From: an uncultured Arcobacter sp.
GTDB taxonomy: Bacteria; Campylobacterota; Campylobacteria; Campylobacterales; Arcobacteraceae
DNA: 26,908 bases
Direction: 5' to 3'
NCBI GenBank assembly: GCA_937860115.1
Contig: CALMBI010000124.1
Coordinates: forward strand, 1-26,908
This document shows positions 15,088 through 23,600 of this stretch, piece by piece. The first letter of the stretch is position 1. Each line of letters starts with the position of its first letter. The notes under the pieces were generated by a model. That model was not told the DNA's origin, did no database searches, and saw nothing but the letters and a program-made list of their open reading frames with translations. A program made the translations under genes and the position numbers.

Positions 15088-15164
15088 ACCTAAATTGTAA
15101 AATTTGAGCAAAGATTAAAAAAACTTGGTTACTATAGCCAAAAATTTTAGATAGGATAAAAAAG

Positions 15165-15695
15165 ATGTTAGATAAAAATATAATTAGTAGTGAAATGTTG
15201 GTACATATTCCAATGTGTACACATAAAGAACCAAATAAAGTATTAGCTGTTTCTGCTGATGATGCTATCAAAAAGGAACTAGCAAAGTATGACGCAGAGG
15301 TTGTTTATAGTGATAGTTTTAATGTTGAGGGTACTTTTGATGTAGTGCTTTTTAATGGAACTGAACTTGATGATATTATGATGGCAAATGTAATGAGAAA
15401 TCTTGATGGAGCATCTGGTGTATTTGCTTCTAAAATAGTTTCATTTGATGAAAATAGTGAGTTAATGAAAAATGATCTAGGAACAGTAGCTAAAAATTTT
15501 TGGATCGCTATGCCTTACAAAAGTGATGCTGGAATGATGATATTAGCTTCTAAAAAATACCATCCACAAGCTGATATCATTTTAGATAGAAGTGATTTTA
15601 TAGAGGCTAGTTATTACAATACAGAGCTTCATAATGCTTCATTTGTGATGCCAACTTATATCCAAAAACCTTTAACAGGAATAGCTAAAAGATAA
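15165..15695 (+). CDS. Short spermidine-synthase-like protein (SpeE C-terminal part only)
   Basis: The 176-residue protein resembles the C-terminal two thirds of Helicobacter SpeE as I recall it. SEMLVHIPMCTHKEPNKVL aligns with the region where SpeE has SELLAHMGGCTKKELKEVL, and the later GVFASK, FWIAMPY, ILASKKYHPQADIILDR and SYYNTELHNASFVMP segments align with its end. Missing are the N-terminal beta-barrel of about 75 residues and the glycine-rich SAM site of active synthases. A ribosome-binding site (AGGATAA) precedes the ATG and no coding sequence lies upstream, so the short form is not a recent truncation. It precedes coaE, as speE does in Helicobacter. Catalytic activity is doubtful. 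Confidence 0.7.
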   Translation: MLDKNIISSEMLVHIPMCTHKEPNKVLAVSADDAIKKELAKYDAEVVYSDSFNVEGTFDVVLFNGTELDDIMMANVMRNLDGASGVFASKIVSFDENSELMKNDLGTVAKNFWIAMPYKSDAGMMILASKKYHPQADIILDRSDFIEASYYNTELHNASFVMPTYIQKPLTGIAKR

Positions 15696-15823
15696 TCTAA
15701 ACACAATATCAGCACTACTGCTTTGTTGAAAATTATTGATTTACAATAAGTAAACCTTCAAATTTTCGCCTCGCATTAGCACTAATCTTGAGTTTAGTGA
15801 ATAAATCTTAAAAAAGGAAATCG
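15696..15823. other. 128-base gap before coaE with unusual composition
   Basis: No gene is visible. The stretch holds a relatively GC-rich patch (TTTTCGCCTCGC, 15763-15774), two copies of AGCACTA (15711-15717 and 15778-15784), and a hairpin of CACTAA (15780-15785) with TTAGTG (15794-15799). The last 30 bases contain the coaE ribosome-binding site AAAAAAGGAAATCG. It could be a regulatory leader, a small RNA or a dispersed repeat. Confidence 0.3.
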
Positions 15824-16408
15824 ATGTTTAAAAATGCAATAGTCTTAACAGGTGGAATAGCAACAGGAAAAAGTACTGTAGCAAATCTGTTTATGTTGCA
15901 TGGATTTTTAACAATTGATGCAGATAAGATAGCACATAAACTTTTAGATCTTCATAGCGATCAGATTGCTTTGCTTTTTGGAGACGAGTATGTTGAAGAT
16001 GGAAAAGTGAAAAGAAAAAAACTTGGTGCTTTGATTTTTAATAATAAGGTCGAAAAGCTAAAACTAGAGCAATTTATCCATCCTCTTATTAAAGAGGAGA
16101 TCCAAAAAGAAGCTGCTCTTTTTGAAGAGAAAAACAAGCCTTACCTCATAGATATCCCACTTTTTTTTGAAAATGGGAATTATGATATTAAACGAAGTGT
16201 CGTTGTGTATACTCCAAAAGAGTTGCAAGTGCAGAGGCTTCAAAAAAGAGATAGTTGTGATGAGGTTACGGCTCTTAGTAGAATCAATAATCAAATGGAT
16301 ATTGAAAAGAAAAAAACACTTGGAACTTTTGTGATCGATAATAGTTCTAATCTAAAACATTTAACTTCTGAGGTAGAAAGGGTAAAAGATGCAATACTCA
16401 AAATATGA
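15824..16408 (+). CDS. coaE: Dephospho-CoA kinase
   Basis: CoaE phosphorylates dephospho-CoA at the 3' hydroxyl, the last step of CoA synthesis. The 194-residue protein has the P-loop GGIATGKST at 10-18, the DADKIAH segment typical of CoaE, and PLFFENG in the middle. The start follows AAAGGAAATCG. Its end overlaps dapF by 20 bases in another frame. Confidence 0.95.
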   Translation: MFKNAIVLTGGIATGKSTVANLFMLHGFLTIDADKIAHKLLDLHSDQIALLFGDEYVEDGKVKRKKLGALIFNNKVEKLKLEQFIHPLIKEEIQKEAALFEEKNKPYLIDIPLFFENGNYDIKRSVVVYTPKELQVQRLQKRDSCDEVTALSRINNQMDIEKKKTLGTFVIDNSSNLKHLTSEVERVKDAILKI

Positions 16409-17117
16409 TGCAAGTGGAAATACTTTTGTAATTTTCCATACAAATGAGAGAAAAGATTATTCACAGTTGGCGATAGAGTTATGTAAAAAAGAGGAAGTTG
16501 ATGGACTTATCGTTGTTGTTCCTCATATTGTATATGATTTTGAATGGCTTTTTTATAACAATGATGGATCAACTGCTACGATGTGTGGCAATGGCTCACG
16601 AGCAGTCGCACATTATGCATATTCAAATAAAATAGCTGGAACTTTTATGAAGTTTTTAACAGGTGCAGGGGAGATCAATTGTACAGTTGAAGGTGATATT
16701 GTAGAAACTCAAATGACCAAGCCTTTTGAAGTACAAGCCTCATTTGAAGAGGAAGGATTTACTTGTTGGATAGTAAATACGGGTGTGCCACATGTTGTTA
16801 TTATTACAGATGATCTCAATCAATTTGATCTTGGCGTTTGTGCAAGACTAAGAAAAAAATATAATGCAAATGTAAACTTCGCTAAAGTAGAGGATCAAAA
16901 ACTTTATGTAAGAACTTTTGAGCGTGGTGTAGAAGGTGAAACACTAGCATGTGGGACTGGAATGGTTGCTTCATTTTTACGAGCTTTTAATCTTGGACTT
17001 GTTGGAAGTAGTGCGAAAGTGTATCCAAAAAGCAATGAAGAGCTTACGATTAGAAAAGGTGATGATACACTCTATTTTAAAGGTGCTGTAAAATTTGTAT
17101 CGATAGGTGAGTTCTAA
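16389..17117 (+). CDS. dapF: Diaminopimelate epimerase
   Basis: DapF converts LL- to meso-diaminopimelate for lysine and peptidoglycan synthesis. Both catalytic cysteines are present: C66 in MCGNGSR and C188 in ACGTGM. The N-terminal KYDASGNTF and late ERGVEGET are also standard. The 242 residues are somewhat shorter than the usual 270-280. The ATG lies inside the coaE end, with AGAAAGG about ten bases upstream, so the two are coupled. Its TAA is directly followed, in the same frame, by the YqaA-like reading frame. Confidence 0.96.
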   Translation: MQYSKYDASGNTFVIFHTNERKDYSQLAIELCKKEEVDGLIVVVPHIVYDFEWLFYNNDGSTATMCGNGSRAVAHYAYSNKIAGTFMKFLTGAGEINCTVEGDIVETQMTKPFEVQASFEEEGFTCWIVNTGVPHVVIITDDLNQFDLGVCARLRKKYNANVNFAKVEDQKLYVRTFERGVEGETLACGTGMVASFLRAFNLGLVGSSAKVYPKSNEELTIRKGDDTLYFKGAVKFVSIGEF

Positions 17118-17543
17118 ATCGAATATCTAGCACTTTTTATCTCAGCTTTTATATCAGCGACTCTATTTCCTCTTGGAAGTGAGGCGCTTTTTTTATATGA
17201 CCTTACTTTAGATCTTACTCCAGCAATACTCTTATTGATTGCAACACTTGGAAATAGTTTAGGTTCTGTAGTAAACTATTATTTGGGATTAAAGGGTGAA
17301 ATCTATTTGGTTGAAAAAAACTATATCAAAGAGAGTTCATTATCTAAAAGTAAAAAGATATTTTCAAAATATGGAAGTTATAGCTTATTACTTTCATGGG
17401 TACCTATTATTGGTGATCCAATCACTTTGATAGCTGGAGTTTTTAAGTATGATTTTAAAAAGTTTTTGATTTTGGTTACGCTAGCAAAATTTGGTAGATA
17501 CCTCTTTTTGCTAGTTGGATATAGTTATTTTGTTGCAGATTAG
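17118..17543 (+). CDS. YqaA/DedA-like membrane protein with a non-canonical start
   Basis: The frame is open from the base after the dapF stop to TAG 17541-17543, giving 141 codons. It begins with ATC where homologues would have ATG, followed by EYLALFISAFISATLFPLGSEA. This is the expected first helix of YqaA-type SNARE-associated (VTT/DedA-related) proteins. Later segments GNSLGSVVNYYLG, then SKYGSYSLLLSWVPIIGDPITLIAG, are family hallmarks. The only in-frame standard start is TTG 17235, which would remove 39 residues and the first helix and has no clear ribosome-binding site. Either ATC is used with help from coupling to dapF, or the gene has lost its start. The stop overlaps the convergent asnB stop. 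DedA-like proteins act in membrane lipid homeostasis; the role here is unknown. Confidence 0.72.
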   Translation: MEYLALFISAFISATLFPLGSEALFLYDLTLDLTPAILLLIATLGNSLGSVVNYYLGLKGEIYLVEKNYIKESSLSKSKKIFSKYGSYSLLLSWVPIIGDPITLIAGVFKYDFKKFLILVTLAKFGRYLFLLVGYSYFVAD

Positions 17544-19321
17544 AGATAAGTTTTGTTATACCAAAGGCTAAAAACATACAAAGCATAGGTGTGTTGTTTT
17601 AGCTTATTATTTTTTGCATAGCTAAACAACTCTTTTATGTAAGACTCATTAAAAAGATTGTGTGCGTTGTTTGCTTTTAAAATTGTATTTACGACACTAT
17701 CTCCAAATTCTTCTATAAGCCACTCATTATAAGGGCTATTAAACCCTTTTTTTCTTCTTTCAACAATCTCTTTTGGAAGATATTTATAGGCTATTTTTTT
17801 TAGAAGATATTTATTAGTATCTCCAAGTTTCAGTTTACTATCTATTGAAAATGCAAGATCTACAAGCCTAAAATCCAAAAAAGGATTTCTTGCTTCTACT
17901 CCATGAGACATTGTGATCTTATCTACTTTAGAGAGTAAACTTTCTCCAAGCCAAGTCTCCATATCGATACTGCTCATCCAATCTATTGGATCAAGTTTTT
18001 CTATTGGTTCATCAAAAAGTGGTACTTTTTTAAAGAGTTTACTTTTTTGAGACTTCGTGAAGATCTCACCAAAACTATTATAAATTGTTTCATCATTAAA
18101 AATTCTTTGTAAATACTCTATCTCTTTTGTATTGGAACTAGCTGTGCCAAGATTGAGTTTTAAAAATTTTTGTTGCTCTTTGGTGAGGGTTTTTTTGAAC
18201 TCATAAAAATCATAAAACTTTTGGTAGTTGTTGTACCCTAAAAAGAGTTCGTCGCTCCCCTCTCCACTCATGACAGTTTTTATCCCGTGACTTTTTATAA
18301 TTGATGAGAGATGAAAAAGAGGAGAAGATGCATGATCTGCATGGGGTTCTTCTAAGCTTTCTAAGACTTTTTCAAAGTTGTCTAAAAAATCTTTTTTTGT
18401 AAATTTGACTGCGGTATGGTCGCTATTGATATGATTAGCAACTTTTAAAGCATATGGTAATTCGCAATATTTTTCGTATCCCTCATAGCCTATACTAAAT
18501 GTTTGTATCTTTTTGCCTGTAACTCTTGCATAGATTGTACTAATTAAACTACTATCTATCCCACCACTAAGGAGTGATCCTATCTCGACATCACTATGGA
18601 GACGCTCCTCTACACTTTTGATAAGTGTATTTTCTATTAAATGAAGTGCAGTTGGTTCATCATGGATTCTTTTATAGGTTTTGAGTCGATAGTATTTTTT
18701 GATAGAGAGTTTATTGTTTTCATAGAGCAAATAGCTAGCTTTTGGAAGTTTATAGATCCCTTCATAAAAAGTGTTTGGTGTGAGTGGTGTGAAGTATTGG
18801 AGATACTGACTAAGAGCAATACGGTTCATCTTTGGAGTAAACCCAATAGCTTCTATAATAGGTTTGATAAGACTAGAAAATACAAATTGTCCATCTTTTT
18901 CATAATAATAAAAAGGCTTTTTTCCATATCTATCTCTCGCACAAAAATAACGATTTTTATCTTTATCAAAGATACAAAAACTAAAAGCACCATTGAGTAG
19001 TTTTAAAAATTCAGAATCGTATTTTTGATAGAGTCTTACAATCACTTCTGTATCGCTTTTTGTTAGACACTCTAGATTTTCACTTATTTTTAGTGCTTCG
19101 TAATTATATATTTCGCCGTTGAAAACAATCGTGATATGATCAAATGTCAGTGGTTGATTTGCTTCTTTGTCTAAATCTATGATCGCTAAGCGAGTGTGCC
19201 CAAAATAGTTATTATCTATTTGAGTTGTTCCTAGATTATCTGGACCTCTATCGCTTAGCAACAATGTAAGCGTATCAAAATCTTTATTTGGCTTGAAGTT
19301 AGCTCCAATTATTCCACACAT
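17540..19321 (-). CDS. asnB: Asparagine synthase, glutamine-hydrolysing
   Basis: AsnB makes asparagine from aspartate, ATP and glutamine; some relatives amidate other substrates. The frame is open upstream to 19387, but the start must be ATG 19321, because the amidotransferase nucleophile is Cys2 (MCGIIGANF) exposed after Met removal. The glutaminase domain (about 2-200) shows DRGPDNLG, FNGEIYNY and ARDRYGKKPFYY. The synthetase domain has the PP-loop SGGIDSS at 252-258. With 593 residues it is a full-length enzyme. The start overlaps the AEC transporter stop by one base (TAATG), so the two are coupled. No capsule or lipopolysaccharide genes are nearby, so general asparagine synthesis is the simplest role. 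Confidence 0.92.
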   Translation of the reverse strand: MCGIIGANFKPNKDFDTLTLLLSDRGPDNLGTTQIDNNYFGHTRLAIIDLDKEANQPLTFDHITIVFNGEIYNYEALKISENLECLTKSDTEVIVRLYQKYDSEFLKLLNGAFSFCIFDKDKNRYFCARDRYGKKPFYYYEKDGQFVFSSLIKPIIEAIGFTPKMNRIALSQYLQYFTPLTPNTFYEGIYKLPKASYLLYENNKLSIKKYYRLKTYKRIHDEPTALHLIENTLIKSVEERLHSDVEIGSLLSGGIDSSLISTIYARVTGKKIQTFSIGYEGYEKYCELPYALKVANHINSDHTAVKFTKKDFLDNFEKVLESLEEPHADHASSPLFHLSSIIKSHGIKTVMSGEGSDELFLGYNNYQKFYDFYEFKKTLTKEQQKFLKLNLGTASSNTKEIEYLQRIFNDETIYNSFGEIFTKSQKSKLFKKVPLFDEPIEKLDPIDWMSSIDMETWLGESLLSKVDKITMSHGVEARNPFLDFRLVDLAFSIDSKLKLGDTNKYLLKKIAYKYLPKEIVERRKKGFNSPYNEWLIEEFGDSVVNTILKANNAHNLFNESYIKELFSYAKNNKLKQHTYALYVFSLWYNKTYL

Positions 19322-20253
19322 TAGATACCACCTATAAATGAAGCACCAAAAAAGTGTTGGATCACTTGTAATAAAAAGTAAAAACAAAGTAAAAAAGTGA
19401 TTGTAGAAAATAAAACGATACTAGTTACATCAAGTGGTTTACATTCATAAAGTGCTGCAAGGTTGACATTATTAACAGCAAGTGGTGTAGCAAGAGATAC
19501 AATAAGGATCGAAGCTACAAAAGGATCAAGTTCAAAAAGTAATACTGTAGCTATCCCAACAGCTGGAACAATAAATAATTTTACAAGTGTTGTAGAAAAA
19601 GTAAGTTTAAAATTTTGTATTTTAAATCCCACTTTTGCTAAATAGATCCCAAAGATCATAAGTTGTAAAACGATAGCACTATATGATCCCATCTCCAAAG
19701 CACGATCGATCTGCGGCAAAATAGTAAAATCATAATAGTTAAAAACAAGTGCAAAGATAGCAAACCAAAGGATTGGTATCTTTATCATTGAAAGGAGTGA
19801 TTCTTTGAGAGTATATTTCTCCCTAGCAAGTAAAAAAATTCCAACTGTGTAAATAAAAAATATATTAGCAATATTGATAATGCTTGTATATGGAACACTT
19901 GCCATCCCAAAAAGAGCGATCCCAAGTGGGATAGCAAGATTGCCTGTATTTCCTATAAGTCCTGTACTCATAAAGATAGACCTATCTTTTTTATTAGAAA
20001 AAAGAAGTGGAGCTACAAACATCAGAAGAATAAGTGTAAAAGTAACCACCACAAAATAGATAAAAGGGGTAAAAAGAAGATTGTAGTCTATTTTAGTTCT
20101 TGTAAGTCCCCAAAATGTGAGTATTGGTTGTAAAAAATAGATTGAGATCAAGATGAAAGATTTTTCATCGATCTCTTTTTGAAATATTTTTTTTGCACTA
20201 AATCCAAGAAGAATAAAAGAGTAGATCACTACAACCGAGAGTAAAGCTTCCAA
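19321..20253 (-). CDS. AEC-family (auxin efflux carrier-like) transporter
   Basis: The 310-residue protein has about ten membrane segments in the two-half AEC arrangement. The helix-breaking GNTGNLAIPLGIALFG segment (about 101-116) and the second-half ATPLAVNNVNLAA segment are the family's crossover regions. Bacterial relatives carry dicarboxylates such as malate or malonate. Coupling to asnB through a TAATG overlap hints at transport of an amino acid or related acid, but this is a guess. Confidence 0.85.
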   Translation of the reverse strand: MEALLSVVVIYSFILLGFSAKKIFQKEIDEKSFILISIYFLQPILTFWGLTRTKIDYNLLFTPFIYFVVVTFTLILLMFVAPLLFSNKKDRSIFMSTGLIGNTGNLAIPLGIALFGMASVPYTSIINIANIFFIYTVGIFLLAREKYTLKESLLSMIKIPILWFAIFALVFNYYDFTILPQIDRALEMGSYSAIVLQLMIFGIYLAKVGFKIQNFKLTFSTTLVKLFIVPAVGIATVLLFELDPFVASILIVSLATPLAVNNVNLAALYECKPLDVTSIVLFSTITFLLCFYFLLQVIQHFFGASFIGGI

Positions 20254-20271
20254 AGAAAAAAATCTTATCTA

Positions 20272-20493
20272 TTATTCAATATATTTTGGAGCATCTTTAG
20301 CTTGCAATGCCATAAGCTCATTTTGAACAGTGATCAATCTATCTCGTAAAATTGCATTTTCACGTGAAAGATCGTTTGCTCTTTTTAAAGAATCTACGCT
20401 TTTTAATTTTTCATTATCAGCAATACCTATCAGTTTATCTTTTAAAAGGGTCATCTGTTGCTCATAATACTGGAAAAGTATCGATTTTTTCAA
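20272..20493 (-). CDS. Small coiled-coil protein of unknown function
   Basis: I do not recognise this 73-residue protein. It is soluble, rich in Leu, Lys, Glu and Asn, and most of it (about 10-65) has heptad spacing of Leu/Ile/Met consistent with one long coiled coil, for example SLKRANDLSRENAILRDRL. Translation seems to start at TTG 20493, with AGGATC seven bases upstream. It lies 18 bases before the AEC gene on the same strand and probably heads the transcript with that gene and asnB. Confidence 0.6.
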   Translation of the reverse strand: MKKSILFQYYEQQMTLLKDKLIGIADNEKLKSVDSLKRANDLSRENAILRDRLITVQNELMALQAKDAPKYIE

Positions 20494-20591
20494 GTTAGAT
20501 CCTGTGAAAATATTTTGCGATGACTATATCTAGCCACATAAGGATTTATATTATCCAAAAAGTTATTATAAAGACTTAAACCTGCTTAGTG

Positions 20592-20597
20592 TAAAAT
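20592..20597 (+). promoter_or_regulatory. Putative metH −10 box close to the start codon
   Basis: TAAAAT preceded by GTG ends nine bases before ATG 20607, and no Shine-Dalgarno lies between. The transcript would be leaderless or nearly so. The 113-base gap is too short for a full cobalamin riboswitch, and none of its conserved boxes is visible. Confidence 0.45.
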
Positions 20598-20606
20598 ATC
20601 TGCCTT

Positions 20607-23600
20607 ATGAAAAACACAATTTTAGAAATAATCAAAAAAAGACCCCTAGTAATAGATGGGGCGATGGGAACTCAGTTACAGTCATTTGATATACCAAATG
20701 AGGCTTGGATAGATGAAAATGGGAAAAATCAAGAGGGTTGTAATGAACTTTTAAATGCAACTGCACCTGAAATTTTAGAACAAATCCATGAGAACTATGC
20801 ACTTGCAGGTGCTGATATGATAAAGACTAATACTTTTGGTTCGATGGATTGGGTACTTGATGAGTATGAGATGGGGCATAGAAGCTATGAGTTGTCAAAA
20901 CTTGGAGCTTCTCATGTAAAGAAAATCTGTGAGAAATATGCAACTGTTGATAAGCCTCGATTTGTACTAGGTTCAATTGGTCCAGGGACAAAGCTACCAA
21001 GTTTAAAACATATTGATTATGATACTATGTATCGTGGGTATGTTACGATGGCAAAAGGGCTTGTTGATGGTGGTGTTGATCTGTTTTTGGTGGAAACTTG
21101 CCAAGACCCACTCCAAATAAAAGTGGCACTTCATGCACTTCAAGACACCGCACCTCAAATTCCAATAATGGTAAGTGTAACGATTGAACTAAGTGGTACT
21201 ATGTTAATTGGGACTGATGCAAATACAATTGCTACTATTTTAGAGCCTTTTGATATTTTATCTTTGGGATTTAACTGTGGAACAGGACCTGAACAAGTTA
21301 AAAAACATATCGAAATCCTTTCACAAATATCAAATAAACCACTTTCAGTTCATGCAAATGCAGGATTGCCTCAAAATAGAGGAGGAAAAACTTTCTATCC
21401 AATGGGCGCTGATGAGTTTGCACAAATTGAGCAAACATTTATGCTCTACAATGGAGTGTCATTTTTAGGTGGATGTTGTGGAACGACACCAGAGCATATC
21501 AAAGCATTAGCAGATGCAGTTTCAAAAATGACCCCAAAAATCCCACTTGGAACTCATCCAAAAAGTTTGGCTTCCCTTTTTGCACCAGTTCCACTCAAAC
21601 AAAAACCAGCGCCACTTTTAGTAGGTGAACGAAGTAATGCAACAGGGAGTAAAGCTTTTAGAGAACTTCTCAAAGCAAATGACTATGAAGCGACTCTCAG
21701 TGTCGCTCAAGAGCAGGTACGTTCAGGAGCTCATGTGATTGATGTGAGTGTTGGATTTGCAGGACGAGATGAAACAAAAGATATGAATGAGGTTGTATCT
21801 TTGTATGCACAAAAAATTGCACTTCCACTTATGCCAGATAGTACTCAAATCAAAGCACTTGAAGAAGCTTTAAAATTAATCGGTGGAAAAGCGATTATAA
21901 ATTCAGTGAATCTTGAAGATGGTATTGAGCGATTTGATGAGATTTGTAAATTAGCAAAACGATTTGGAGCAAGTTTGGTTTGTCTTGTGATTGATGAAGT
22001 AGCGATGGCAAAAACGAAAGAGAAAAAGGTTGAAATAGCTGAGAGAATTTACCAAAGAGCTGTAAATGTTCATGGCCTTGACCCAGAAGATTTAGTTTTT
22101 GATATGCTTGTTTTTACAATAGGAAGCGGTGATGAGGAGTATCACACAGCTGGAATTGAAACGATTGAAGCGATAAGAGAGTTCACAACAATGCACCCAG
22201 AAGTTGGGACAACTTTAGGGCTTTCAAATATCTCTTTTGGACTAGATGCAAAAGCAAGAGTTTACTTAAATAGTATCTTTTTACATCATTGTATTGAAGC
22301 GGGGCTTAGTTCAGCAATAGTCAATGTAAAACACTTAGTTCCTCGTCATAAAATGAGAGAAGAGGATATAAAAGCTTGTGAAGATTTACTTTTCAATCGT
22401 CGAGAAAATGGTGACCCACTTTTTGCATTTATTGAACATTTTAGCGATATTGAAGCGGTTGCGGAACAAAGTGATGAGGAGTTTAATAATCTTCCAAAAG
22501 ATGAAAAAATCAAAAAACTTCTCCTTGATGGTGCAAAAGAAAAAATCATAGCTCTTGCTTTAGAGTTTAAAGATGAGGTTGGTGCTGAGGTTATTGTAAA
22601 TGAATGGCTCATTGATGGGATGAAAATCATAGGGGAGCTTTTTGGAAATGGTCAAATGCAACTTCCTTTTGTACTTCAAAGTGCTGAAACTATGAAAGCT
22701 TGTGTTGATGCACTTCAACCATATCTACCAAAAATTGAAAAAGAGAGTGATACAACACTGGTACTTGGAACTGTAAAAGGGGATGTTCATGATGTTGGGA
22801 AAAATCTAGTTGATATTATCCTTTCAAACAACGGTTTTAAAGTTGTTAATATCGGAATCAAAGTGAGCATTGAAGATTTTATAAAAGCTTCAAAAGAATC
22901 GAATGCAATGGCAATTGGGATGAGTGGATTACTTGTAAAATCAACTAATGAGATGAAAGCAAATCTTGAAGCACTCAAAGATGCAAATATCCATTTGCCA
23001 GTTCTTTTAGGTGGAGCGGCACTTACAAAAGCTTTTGTAGATGATTTTTGCAGACCTATTTATGATGGACCAATATTTTATTGTAGAGATGCTTTTGATG
23101 GGGTAGTTGCTATGCAAAGGCTTGAAGCTTGTAATGGAGACTTTAGTAAAGTTGATACCAATATGGCAGCTGATTTGATTAGGGAGAGTGATGTAAAAAA
23201 AGAGGAAAAAATCTTATTTGACCCTTCGATTCATACTCCAAAACTTTTAAATAATCATAAAACTTATAAACCACCATTTATGGCAAGAAAAGTCTTAGTT
23301 GCTCCAAAAGAGTATCTAGGAGATGAGCCAAAAGGGCAATGTTCAAAAATAGAATGTAATAGTAGTTTTGATAAAGAGTTGGCTTTTAAATGGATAAATC
23401 ATCGAGTTTTATTTAGACAACGATGGGGATACAAACGAAATAAAATGGCAGTTGATGAGTTTAAAAAACAAGAGGAAAAAGTTGTTGTGCCATTGTATGA
23501 ACGACTTAAAAAACAATTTTTAGATGAGAATATTTTTGACCCAATCGGAGTGTATGGATATTTTTATTGTAAAAGTGAAGATAATAAATTGCATATTTAT

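Noticed and set aside
19321..19387. 22-residue N-terminal extension of AsnB
   Set aside because: The catalytic Cys must be residue 2, so ATG 19321 is the start. The extension lies inside the end of the AEC gene.
20494..20606. Possible cobalamin riboswitch before metH
   Set aside because: The gap is only 113 bases, shows no conserved B12-box and probably contains the promoter itself.
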